64,000 nt of DNA, from positions 226,448 to 290,447 of the forward strand of contig CAUYUJ010003669.1 in NCBI GenBank assembly GCA_963575745.1. The letters are read 5' to 3'. The first letter of the stretch is position 1; every line of letters starts with the position of its first letter. Positions 52,901 through 63,609 of the stretch are shown here, in pieces. Source of the DNA: Prorocentrum cordatum (taxonomy: Eukaryota > Sar > Dinophyceae > Prorocentrales > Prorocentraceae). Both the position numbers and the translations under genes were made by a program. The notes beneath the pieces were generated by a model. The model had not been told where the DNA came from, ran no database searches, and saw nothing but the letters and a program-made list of their open reading frames with translations.

Positions 52901-54508
52901 AGCCGATGGGCCGAGCGACCGCGGGGCGGCGGGCGAGCCCGGGGCGACCAGTGCAGCCGACGGACAAGCGAAAACAAACACAAACAAACGAATCCACAAA
53001 ATTGGGCCAGCCGAGGGGCCGAGCGACCGAAAGGCGGCGGGCGCGCCCAGGGCGACCGCCGCAGCCGACGGGCAAGCGAATCCAAACACAGACAAACAGA
53101 ACCAAGGAATTGCGCCAGCCGACGGGCCGAGCGACCGCGGGGCGGCGGGCGAGCCGGGGGCGACCAGCGCAGCCGACGGACAAGCGAAAACCAACAAAAA
53201 CAAACACATCCACAGAATTGCGTCGGCCGGCGTCAAAACGAAAACAAACAAACACAAACAAAACCAAATATTTGGGCCAGCCGGAGGGGCCGGGCGACCG
53301 CGGGGCGGCGGGCGAGCCTGGGGCGACCAGCGCAGCCGACGCACAAGCAAAACTAAGCAAAAACGAATTGGGTCAGCCGGGGGGCCGAGCGACCGAAAGT
53401 CGGCGGGCGCGCCCAGGGCGACCAGTGCAGCCGACGGGCCGAGGGGCCGATCGACCGCGGGGCGGCGGGCGAGCCTGGGGCGACCAGCGCAGCCAACGGA
53501 CAACCGAAAACAACCAAAAACAAACAAATCCACAGAATTGGGCCAGCCGAAGGGCCGAGCGACCGAAAGGCGGCGGGCGTGCCCAGGGCGACCAGTGCAG
53601 CCGACGGGCAAGCGAAAACAAACAAAAACAAACAACGCCGAGCAACTGGGCCAGCCGAGGAGCCGAGCGACCGCAGGGCGGCGGGCGAGCCTGGGGCGAC
53701 CAGTGCAGCCGACAAGCGAAACCAAACACAAACAAACAAATCCACGGAATTGGGCCAGCCGAGGGGCCGAGCGACCGAAGGGCGGCGGGCGTGCCCAGGG
53801 CGACCGCCGCAACCGACGGGCAAGCGAAAACTACAACAACAAATAAAACCAAGAATTCGGCCAGCCGAAGGGGCCGAGCGACCGCGGGGCGGCGGGCGAG
53901 CCTGGGGCGACCAGTGCAGCCGACGCGAAAGCGAAAACAACAACAAAAAAATCAACGGAATTGGGCCAGCCGGAGGGCCGAGCGACCGCGGGGCGGCGGG
54001 CGAGCCTGGGGCGACCAGCGCAGCCGACGGAAAAGCGAAAACAAACAAAAACAAACGAATCCACAGAATTGGGCCAGCCGAGGGGCCGAGCGACCGCGGG
54101 GCGGCGGGCGAGCCTTGAGCGACCAGTGCAGCCGACGGACAAGCGGAGACAAACAAAAACAAACAAAACCAACGAATTGGGCCAGCCGAGGGGCCGAGCG
54201 GCCGAAAGGCGGCGGGCGTGCCCGGGGCGACCAGTGCAGCCGACGGAAAAGCGAAAACAAACAAAAACAAACGAATCCACAGAATTGGGCCAGCCGAAGG
54301 GCCGATCGACCGCGGGGCGGCGGGCGAGCCTGGGGCGACCAGCGCAGCCGACGGGCATGCGAACACGAACAAAAACATAAATCCATGCAATTTGGCCAAC
54401 ACATACACGAACAAAAAACACGAACACGAACGCGACACAAAAACATATAACCGAAAGGCGGCGGGCGTGCCCGGGGCGACCGCCGCAACCGACGGGCAAG
54501 CGAAACCA
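49968..54508 (+). repeat. 108-bp (36-codon) repeat array, main segment
   Basis: About 42 units of 108-110 bp. Each has a GC-rich half (GGCCAGCCGAGGGGCCGAGC, GACC, GGCGGCGGGCG) and an A-rich half (CAAGCGAAAACAAACAAAAA). Two unit types alternate: A with GACCGAAAGGCGGCGGGCG and GCCCAGGGCGACC, B with GACCGCGGGGCGGCGGGCG and CCTGGGGCGACC, giving a dimer of about 217 bp. A 1101-codon plus-strand frame (51145-54450) and 430-750-codon minus-strand frames run through it; they follow from the period of three and are not called as genes. Confidence 0.97.
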
Positions 54509-54517
54509 AACACAACA
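54509..54517. other. Target-site duplication of TIR element, left
   Basis: AACACAACA, repeated at 58815-58823. Removing the element rejoins a normal 108-bp unit. Confidence 0.75.
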
Positions 54518-55037
54518 CATCGGGCGCGGCCAAACCGACCCCTACCAAACCATACCCTTTTTTCAAAGAAGGCGGAAGTGCGCAAACACAGGGGGCGAAT
54601 GTGATCCTTCCTGAGAGCGTCGCTCTCGCAAGACCGGGTCGCGGCCCCAGGGGCATGCGGAGAGACAACTAAATCGATGCGTCGTGGAAACCACTGCACC
54701 AGTCAAGCGCTTCGGGGACGAACATAAACGAAAGCGCCAGCGCGGGCAGAAGTCGCGACGACGGGCTCGCAGAAAGAACGACGCAAGATAAGGAGCACGG
54801 CCCAAGGACAGTCATCGGGGAACGTCAACGGCGCATGAAATCCACGCGCTGCCTTCGAATGGCGTGACCAACGGTGGCCGGCCAGAGCGACGCGTCTGCG
54901 CTGGCACGGGCGCTTATCATTCAAAATATCATGCCTCGGCCCTGCGCTGCGTAGCGCAACTTTTTCTTAATGCGAATCAGAGCTCCAAGGTGCGCACGTG
55001 ATGTCGGTGAGCCGAAACGCGCACTGAACCTGGGCGG

Positions 55038-55710
55038 CTAAGAAAAAAACGCAACCACCCCCAAAACGAACATATCCCAACGAAGCAGTCGCATGCTTTG
55101 CGCGCGGTGAAGTACGACCGCCAGGGTTTGAACAGTCTTACAACATACCTGGCAAACCTTGAACGGTGTCTCAAAAGTGATCGGCACACTCACGACACCA
55201 GAATTACGAATAAATCGTTTCGCTACTTCGGGAATTTGACAAAGGAACACCGCGCCTTTTGTATATGGACGAGCAAGTGAAACGTCACCCACCCTGACGT
55301 ACGCATACGCCTGCAGGGATGGCGAATCGAGCCAATGATGGCCCAAAGAGACGGTCCTCCTGTGGAGGGGTTTTGACAACGCGTGCCCGCTACATATCAG
55401 GAGCCTCGAAAGTGCACAAACAGACATATCATAGGATCCACACTTGGCTCTATCACAGAGCGCCCATGTCTGCGTTGGCAAGCATGGCTCCGGTGCCGAG
55501 CCAGGCGCATGAGTACGCACGTGCTGCGCGACCAGGCTCGCGCGCCCCATGAAAGACTGCGGACGTTTCAAGGCATTGGCCACGCATCCCCACATACGCA
55601 ACACAGTACGTTGCACATATTGAGGCAATGAGTTGCAAATACTGGGAACCAATAGTATGCCTGGGTGCAACATGCCGGCACATGCCGCACAAACCGCACG
55701 TGTAACCCCC
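55038..55710 (-). other. Open minus-strand frame inside the TIR element, unassigned
   Basis: The non-low-complexity part of a 278-codon frame, Cys-containing (ALCDRAKCGSYDMSVCALSR, PFKVCQVCCKTVQTLAVVLH). It has no recognised transposase motif. A diverged zinc-binding fragment cannot be excluded. Confidence 0.2.
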
Positions 55711-56390
55711 ATCCCTCCACTTCCGCCTGATATCCCGTCCACATATTTTATAGATCCTTCCCTCCCCTGCCGCCCCCGTTCGTCCTCCCCCTCCCCACCC
55801 TCTCTCAACTTCCCCCTCCTCCGCCCCCCTCCTCCTCGACCCCTGGCCCAGCTCGCCCTCGCGGCGGAGTGCATTGTGCAGCGCGTCGCCAGGCGAGGGA
55901 ACTAAGGGAGGGGGGGGGGAGGGAAGGGGGAGGGGGGAGGGGAGAGAAGGGGGGGAAGGGAGACAGGGCGAAAGACGCACACAGGGAGGGGGGCGCGGGA
56001 GAGGAGCCAGAGGAGGTAGGAGAGATACGGGGGGAGCGGGGGAGGGAAGGAATGTCGGAGGCAGGGAAGGAGAAGAAGAAACGAGGGCAAGGGCGATGCG
56101 GGCGAGGGGAGCTAATGCGAGGGGGGAGGGATGGGAGGGAAGGGGCACTAGGGAGGGAGGGGGCGAGGAAAAGCGAGGAAAGCGGGGGGAGGAAAAGAGG
56201 GCAAGGAGGAGAGACAGAGAAGGTGGGGACGTTGTGAGGACAGCGGAGAAGTGGACAGAATGGAAAGAGGGGGATGGCGAGAGGCCAAAGTGAAGAGCAA
56301 GGGAAGAGTGGCGAGGGGACGGCGAGGGAGGGAAAGACACGAAGGAGTAAGGAAGAAGGAGAGGATGGCGGCGGAGTAACGGGAAGAAGA
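55690..56390. repeat. Pyrimidine tract followed by long purine tract
   Basis: From 55690 to about 55870 the plus strand is mostly C/T; from 55904 to 56390 it is almost all G/A. The switch occurs around 55880-55905. Long frames here are low-complexity. Confidence 0.85.
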
Positions 56391-56599
56391 TCGGGAAAGA
56401 CCAGCCGGCCTGGACTCCCGCGGCACCTGCGACAAAACCTTGCCCTCCGCCCCCCAGCGAGGCCCAAACTGCACCCGCGCGGCTTGCGGGGGCCGCGCTA
56501 CTGTCTTTTGGGGCTCGCCCGGGGCGGATCCCCGAATGAAAATTTCGAATGTGCGGACCCGGAGCTCGTCGCGGTAGGGCATCATTTGGGCGCGCCCCA

Positions 56600-57900
56600 G
56601 ACCGGAGGCTTCCGTGACGACCCCCCCCCCCGGGGCCCCCGCCCGTCTGTCTTGTTTCCCGACTTGTGGTAAACCAGAGGCTTCCGTGACGAGCTCGGGG
56701 GGGCTCCGGGCGCAACCTAAACCGGAGGCTTCCGCGACGAGGGGGCGCCCAAACCGGAGGCTACCGTGACGACCCCCCCCCCGGAGGTTTCCTGGTCGGG
56801 GGCCCTCGGGGGGGCCCTCTCGGGGCCCTCCAGGCCTTCCAATGCAATCTCGGAGGGCCTCAAGAGGGCTCCAAGAGAGCCTCAGGAGGGCCTCAAAATT
56901 TCAAATATATTGACAAACTTTGAAGCTCTCTTGGAACCGTCTTGAGCCCGCTTGAAGCCCTCCGGATCGCACTGGAAGGCCCTGGAGGGCCCGGGCAATG
57001 CTCCAAGAGGGCCCCTAGAGGGCCTCAAGACGGCCCTCAGCGAGCCCAACGAGGGCCCCAAGGGGGCCCAAGAGATACCCAAGAGGGCCTCTTGTGCACG
57101 ACCACTTGCGTATATGAACACTGCTATCCATGACCACTCTCGTATTCAACTGCTATTGTATATCACCCCTCCCTCCTGGCTCATCCCTTCACCCTCATCG
57201 CTCCACCTGATGATCAGGGCAAGTCGCCTGGTGATTTTTTGGACGGGCTGGTGGGGATACGCGGGGCGCCAACAATTTCTGGAAGCCTGCCTGAGGGCTC
57301 AAGGGAGCCCCAAGTGGGCCCCGTGAGGCCCACAAGAGGACCTCGGGGGGCCCCGCCTGGACCCCAAGAAAATCCAAAGTTAGGAAGCGCGCTGAATCCT
57401 GATTCAGGAATGTATCGGGGTCCACTTGATGCCCCGTGGGGGCATTCTCCAGGACTTCCTGAAACCCGCCCGAAGCCGGGGGGAGCCCGTGTTGCCGAGA
57501 ACTCGCTAATACGGCTTTAATAAAATCTAATTACCCCCCAAGAGGGCCCAAATCCAATATTCAAAATGCTTTTTGGCTCTGGGCCATCTGGGGATCCATC
57601 CGGGGCCCTCCTGGAGACCCCCTGGGGGTCTCCCCAAGGCCCACCCACAGCCCCCTCGAACCCATTGAGGGCCCCAAAGAACGCCCCAGAGGGCACCCAT
57701 CAGAAGGGGTCCAAATACATGTATGTTTGGAGGGCCCGTATTAGGACGCATGGTGTAACGTGAGTTTGGGCCGTTGCGTGGGCCACGCCGGTGCCCTCTT
57801 GGAGCCGTCTTGGGCCGCGCTAAGGCTGTCCTGAAGCCCCGAGGATGCCCCGAGAGAACCCCGAGAGAGTCCCAAGGAGGCTCCTGCAAGCGACATTTGC
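56600..57900. repeat. GGAGGCTTCCGTGACGA repeats and GAGGGCCC-rich block
   Basis: Four copies of GGAGGCTTCCGTGACGA or near variants occur at about 56604, 56680, 56724 and 56756, followed by several hundred bases rich in GAGGGCC/GGGCCC at irregular spacing (56790-57100, 57300-57360, 57590-57700). Inside the TIR element. No gene seen. Confidence 0.6.
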
Positions 57901-58814
57901 ATGCACACTTTTACGTCGTATTGTTTCCGCGTGCTCCCTTGAAGCAAGAGGGTAAGGTTTCCCTCGATGTGGCATGCATTGCCGTTTGCCCCACGGCGCG
58001 GCGTCGTGCTCAACAACAACGTCCCCCGCCATGCCATTGCGGTTGCATGATGCACCGTGCACCTTGACCTGGGGCCCACTGGGGGTCGGCTTGGAGCCCT
58101 CTCGGAGCTCTTTTGGGGGCCTCAGAAGACCTTTTTTCGGAGCCTCGTTGCGGCTTCGGGGGGGGGGGGGCCTCGCCCAGCTCGCTCGAGGGAAACCGCG
58201 AGCTCCGGAGTCCGACCGCCAGCATCAATCGTCTGGCAACCCCCGCATATCCTAACATTCTCGGTAACCTAGGAAAGCGGGGCCCCGGGCGTCAGCCGAA
58301 ATCGACGGCGAGTTGTTGTCAAATCCCTGCAATTTCCGCGAGGGGCCACTGTCGAGCATTGATTCTGAGACAAACACAAAACGCACGCGAGTGGTTAAGA
58401 TGATCGAGTCAACAGTAGCACCGAAAAGTGTCAGCGGGCAGTCATATGTTTCCTCTAGTTACGAAGCCGCTCGCGCCCCAAGATGCAGATGCGATGGTGC
58501 CGCATCTGAAAACATTGTAGACGCACGCGCAAGAATGGCAGCGATGCTCCCATTGCTCCTTCGCCAACTCCGCCAAACAAGCACGCATTCCGACTCGATC
58601 GAGGAAGCTGCGCGGCACACTTGTTGCACTTCATGACTTCTGTTTGCGAATTCCTTTGGGGCGGCGCCGGTCGTGCCCCGAGAGCGCTTCGCGCGTGGGC
58701 AATTCATTTTGCTCGCGTCTGCAGCCAACGCACGCGCGGACCGCATTGACCTCGAAAACGCAAAACTCGCTACGCAAGGGCATGGTTTGCTAGGGGTCGG
58801 TTTGGCCGCCCCTG

Positions 58815-58823
58815 AACACAACA
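58815..58823. other. Target-site duplication of TIR element, right
   Basis: AACACAACA, identical to 54509-54517. Confidence 0.75.
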
Positions 58824-60118
58824 GCACCAAGGAATTGGGCCAGCCGAAGGGCCGAGCGACCGCGGGGCGGCGGGCGAGCCTGGGGCGACCAGTGCAGCCG
58901 ACGGAAAAGCGAAAACAAACAAAAACAAACGAATTCACAGAATTGGGCCAGCCGAAGGGCCGAGCGACCGAAAGGCGGCGGGCGTGCCCAGGGCGACCAG
59001 CGCAGCCGACGGGCAAGCGAAAACAAACAAAAATAAACCAAAGCAGAGAAGTGGGCCAGCCGAGGGGCCGAGCGACCGCGGGGCGACGGGCGAGAGCGGG
59101 CGACCAGTGCAGCCGACGGGCAAGCGAAAACAAACAAACACAAGCAAATCCACAGAATTGGGCCAGCCGGGTGGCCGAGCGACCGAACGGCGGCGGGTGC
59201 GCTCAGGGCGACAGGTGCAGCCGGCAAGCAAGCGAAAACTAACAAAAACAAGCAAAGCCAAGGAATTGGGCCAGCCGAGGGGCCGAGTAACCGCGGAGCG
59301 ACGGGCGAACCTGGGGCGACCAGTGCAGCCGACGGACAAGCGAAAACAAACAAAAACAAACAAATCCACAGAATTGGGCCCGCCGAGGGGCCGAGCGACC
59401 GAAAGGCGGCGGGCGTGCCCAGGGCGAACAGCGCAGCCGACGGGCAAGCGAAAACGAATAACAATGAACAAATTCAAAAAATTGGACCAGCCGAGCGACC
59501 GCGGGGCGGCGGGCGAACCTGGGGCGAACACAAACAAATACACATCATTGGGCCAGCCGAGGGGCCGAGCGACCGAAAGGCGGCGGGCGCGCCCAGGGCG
59601 ACCAGTGCAGCAGACGGGCAAACGAAAACAAACAAACACAAACAAAACAAAATAATTGGGCCAGTCGAGGGGCCGAGCGACCGCGGGGCGGCGGGCGAGC
59701 CTGGGGCGACCAGCGCAGCCGACGGTCAGGCGAAAACAAACAAAAACAAGCAAATCAACAGAATTGGGCCAGCCGGGGGGCCATGCGACCGAAAGGCGGC
59801 GGGCGTGCCCAGGGCGACCAGTGTAGCCGACGGGCAAGCGAAAACAAACAAAAACAAACAAAACCAAGGAATTGGGCCAGCAGAAGGGCCGAGCGACCGC
59901 GGAGCGGCGGGCGAGTCTGGGGCGACCAGCGCAGCCGACGGACAAGCGAAAACGAACAAAACAATTAAAACCAAAGAATTGGGCAAGCCGAGGGGCCGAG
60001 CGACCGAACGGCGGCGGGCGAGCCTGGGGCGACCAATGCAACCGACGGCCATGCGAGAACAAACCAAAACAACAAGCCAAGGAATGTGGCCAGCCGAAGG
60101 GCCGAGCGACCAGCGTCA
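58824..60118 (+). repeat. 108-bp repeat array, right segment
   Basis: About 12 units in the main orientation, including the rest of the unit split by the TIR element. The A/B alternation continues. One unit near 59480-59540 is shortened. Confidence 0.95.
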
Positions 60119-60129
60119 CCCAGGGAAGT

Positions 60130-60600
60130 GACAACCAAACCCTAGAAGTAGATTCGGTTTGCGCCCGCCCCAAAAAAACAATAAGAAATATATAGTTTTG
60201 AAATAGGAAGGCGCTTGAAGTAGATTTGGGTCTGGGAATCCAAAAATACCTACTCTCAGCGACTGGTGGGTACCGCTGTTATCCCCTAAGGCCAACTCGT
60301 GGCGATCGCCAGAGTAGCCCTAGACTGTGGTCACCGTCGTGCCGTGCAGGCACTTCAAACGCCTCAGGTCCAATGCCCAGTCACTCTTACGCATGGCCGT
60401 GAATGCACTCATGTGGGCTCGTGACTCTTCCTCGGTGATCGCAGATCGCTGGAAGATCCATTGGGTACTCACCCCATCGAGGCGATTGCTGCGTCAATGG
60501 GATGTCCTCGAAGGTATCCTCGTCGGCAAGCGCCGCCATCTCATCTGGCCATAGGTGTTGACCATCAATACAGTCTGTAGCATGTCGCGCTCAGGCATAG
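60130..60600. other. Junction between array and element-2 gag
   Basis: AGAAGTAGATTCGGTTTGCG and CCCGCCCCAAAAAAACA (60144-60180) closely match 49473-49507 on the other side of the array. In the minus frame these encode a shared W-G-R-[AP]-x-T-x-S-T-S. No other feature recognised. Confidence 0.5.
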
Positions 60601-60775
60601 CACTGGTGCCACTGCGCACACTGACCAGACTGTCAGCTCGGCGCTGGCGTAGCGGGTTACCCCGCATCCTGCCGCAAGGCGCATTGGCCCTTTCCATGCG
60701 CCTGAGCCGCGCTTCATTAGCAGGCAACCCGGTAACCCCGCAGTTGAATCAGCGGGCGTGGTGTCTGCAGCTGGC

Positions 60776-61240
60776 TCAGCCATCAGCAGCATCTGCGAAT
60801 CTGCGGCGGGCATCACGGCTGGCGGTTCCGGCCGCGCATATGGCGGTGGCATTGCCGTTGGCAACGGCGCGGTATGTTCGGCAGGTTGCCCCGCAAGTAA
60901 CGCCGGTGACCCCGCTGGCGCTGTGTGCCCGGCCATGATGGCTGTGATCCTTCCTGTTCAGCTCCTCACGGAGGTCCCTGAGCTCGTTCGCCCCTCGGAA
61001 TATTTCCTGGCGTCGTTGTTCGGCGTCTTGTCTACCCGCAAGGGCGCAAGGGAACTCGGCTGTGATCAGTCCAGTGCCGCGGCACACAGCACATGGCGCC
61101 ACATTAGGGGCTCCATCGATCTTCCGGTCGACATTCGATTGGGCCACTCTGCCCCAGCAGACTGTGCGGAATACGTGGCCGCACTGGAGCCTCCATACCT
61201 TGTCGCGGTACTAACTCCTCAAAGCAAATCGCGCCCTTCG
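60776..61240 (-). pseudogene. Element 2 gag: RING-like zinc-binding module and helix
   Basis: Reading from about 61230 the minus strand gives WRLQCGHVFRTVCWGRVAQS and, after a spacer, APCAVCRGTG: a C-x-H-x(n)-C...C-x2-C pattern like the second half of a RING finger. A charged helix follows (AEQRRQEIFRGANELRDLRE). RING-type modules are seen in gag-like parts of some protist retroelements; the first Cys pair of a full RING is not visible, so this may be incomplete. A DnaJ-type CxxCxGxG reading fits less well because only one such repeat is present. Confidence 0.45.
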
Positions 61241-61461
61241 TGAAGTCATCGTCGTTGATGATAGGCGGTGTGGCCGTTGGCCTCGCACGCCTCTGCTGCT
61301 AGAACGTGCATTGGGGCAGGTTGCCTCGCAGCCACGACCCCGAAGCAGGTTGCCCCGCGCCACGACCCATCATGCGACGCGCCCGTCGTGCGTGATTGCG
61401 CTGTCGTCGTGCATATTGGGCTGAGAGGTTCGCCTGCTGTGATTCGTGCATGACCAAAATC

Positions 61462-63608
61462 TCAGGACGAAGCTCTCCCAGTGACAGCGGGATCGTCAGC
61501 TCTGGACCATGTGCGGTGACATGGCGCCAAGTACCCGTGGTGTGGTACCTGTCCAGGGACACCTGACTCGGATCCTGCGCCTCGCGTGAGCTGCAACCAA
61601 TAAAAATCATCCACTCCTGCCCTGGCATACGGGTTCTCAGGCCAACTTCCAACGCGATCTACCCCAGTGGTCTGCGCATAGCAGCCGGGGAACATTGCCG
61701 ACTCCATCTGTGGAGCCACTGGCCTGTGGGCCGCCGTCGGGTCGTTTTTCGGGCGGCTGAAGAACGCAAGTGCGTTTCCATGCCTGTTCGGATGATCCGG
61801 CGACGGATTCGCACCTGACTGGAGTCCAGCTTGCATTCGGCAGAGCGACCCCATCGCGCCTCATCTGCGCCATCGCGTCCCGCGTCTGGCGGTGCATCTA
61901 CTGTTGCCGCGACAGCATGCTTTCAGCCCTTTGAGCCGTCTCCGCCATGGGCTGCATGTTACCGCGCTGATCCGCTGGCATTGGGTGGAATGTTGGCAGC
62001 TGCCCATTCGGCGGCACTGCAGCACGCGGGGATGCGAACGGCAATGTAGCCTGTAGTACTTGATAGAGATACGGGTCCATCCGCATGCTCTGGGGTCTCG
62101 CCTGTAGGCTGTGAAGGCTCCCAGTGCTTTGTGATGTTCCAAACGGTGTCGTGGGCCTGCTCCGGCGCGAATGCAGCAGGTTGCCCCGCAGGAATTGGCA
62201 ATTGCTGCGCCTGCAGACGCCGCGGGTCGTTTGCGAAGAGCCTATTGCTTGGAACAACGCTACTGGAGGCGATGCCTGATACATCTGCGCTCTGGGCCTG
62301 CATCCAGGATCCATCTGGGCCGTCTGCAGGTATCCCCGCTGGGTTCACCTCCTGAATCATGAGCACTGTTGCATGGTGCACGTCAGCTGCGGGTGCATCT
62401 GGCGCGGGTACACGCAAGTTAAGCGGCGTCTCTGGGGTGACCTATCCCAACAAACCAGTCGTGCGGCACGGATGCAGGCAAGTTGCCACGCTGTTCTTGG
62501 GTGTACAATTCGTTTACCCATGTCTGTCCAACTCCTATTGTGCGTGTGCAATCTCGTGGGTTGTCCTTGATGCCAATGAGCTGGGCAAGGAAGCGCGCCG
62601 GGATTCGACCTTCCACCCGAAGTCATGATGCTGTCATTGTCAGACCACCACACTGGGATGTTGTCGCGAACCAATTTCTCGAGGCCGGTAAGTATCAATA
62701 CCTCGGCGTCTACTCGCATGCCCGACTGGCTGCGTTTGTCCCCAGGTAAGTAAGGGCATCCATGAACCATCTGCCTGCCTGACTTCCCCTTGGGGTTGTC
62801 TAGTCCTCGGCACGATGGACCGATCTGCAGTATATTCGGGATGTTTCTCCACTGTGTTCCACGCGCGAGAAAACGTGGTGCTCCTTCTACTGTCAGGTCG
62901 GTCACCGGCGAGCGCAGTGAATCTTGGAATTGTATGCCAGGATCACTGCGCCCATTGCTGGGCCGAAGGTAGTAGGTCGGGCAGGTTTCCCCGCTATGGG
63001 TAACCTTCTTCATCTGGGGAGTCAGTTCCTCTTTATGTCAGTACTGAAGTCGACCACTTCGTATATCTTCAACACAGAGAGTGCCTGGCATGCCCAATGT
63101 CTGGGCTCGAGGTGCTGCTCAACGACGTCGAGGTACTTGTCATGTCACCATGCGTAGTTTTGTGGTGGCCAGTTTGTAAGCAAATCCCCGAGACGTACCC
63201 GGCCGTCGTACTCGTCATACGAAATGACCATATCTGTGAATCGTCGTGAGATGTTGTCGTAATGGAATGGCTTGTGCCGGATGGCTGTAGTGTTCAATTT
63301 TGAGCAACGCCGCTGCTCACGAAGGGGTTGGTAGCCGCGTTGACTCGTGCTGCGTTCTGAGGATCCTCGTCAGTCCGTCAACCTCACCGCTGTAGGTGAG
63401 TGAGGACTGGCGCTCGGCGCAGCTTGTCGCGAACTCGCTGGCGTTCTGCAGCTGTCTCGCTCGTGCACGTTGCCGTGCAGTCAACTGGGTACTTGACTAC
63501 CCAGCATCGGCTTGTGCCATCGTCTGCCTTTTCGTAATATGCAGGGTTGACTGGCATCAGCTTGGGAGTGCCAAGTAGTTCCCAGTAGCGCCTGCACCCA
63601 TACTTCAA
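61462..63608 (-). pseudogene. Element 2 gag-like region, Pro/Gln-rich and frameshifted
   Basis: Three minus-strand frames (61462-61854, 61959-62417, 62357-63013) carry Pro/Gln/Ala-rich sequence (RRLQAQQLPIPAGQPAAFAP) and one folded-looking stretch (VDAEVLILTGLEKLVRDNIP, VWWSDNDSIM). A fourth (63384-63608) reads YWELLGTPKLMPVNPAYYEK. The region lies upstream of the RING-like module and the protease, so gag is the likely identity, but no capsid core is recognised with confidence. Confidence 0.4.
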
Positions 63609-63609
63609 T

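Larger units (their letters stand above)
54518..58814. mobile_element. 4.3-kb terminal-inverted-repeat element inserted in the 108-bp array
   Basis: The left end reads CATCGGGCGCGGCCAAACCG then ACCCCTACCAAACCAT; the right end, reversed, reads CAGGGGCGGCCAAACCGACC then CCTAGCAAACCAT. These are inverted repeats of about 37 bp with a 3-bp offset near the tip. A 9-bp target duplication flanks them, and the empty site can be reconstructed as a normal array unit. Nine-base duplications are typical of Mutator-like elements. No transposase is recognised: open frames inside are short or low-complexity, so it looks non-autonomous. Confidence 0.75.

Noticed and set aside
51145-54450. A 1101-codon plus-strand protein of 36-residue repeats
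   Set aside because: Not called as a gene: the repeat length is a multiple of three, the opposite strand is equally open, there is no domain outside the repeat, and the host element reads on the minus strand.
55869-56293. Glu/Gly/Arg-rich plus-strand frames
   Set aside because: Pure low complexity from the purine tract; no start context or conserved motif.
56790-57900. CG-rich GGGCCC block as protein-coding
   Set aside because: Frames are short, switch constantly and are made of near-palindromic GAGGGCCC units.
60776-61147. DnaJ-type zinc centre (CAVCRGTG)
   Set aside because: Only one CxxCxGxG-like repeat is present, where DnaJ has four; the preceding C-x-H-x-C pattern fits a RING-like module better.
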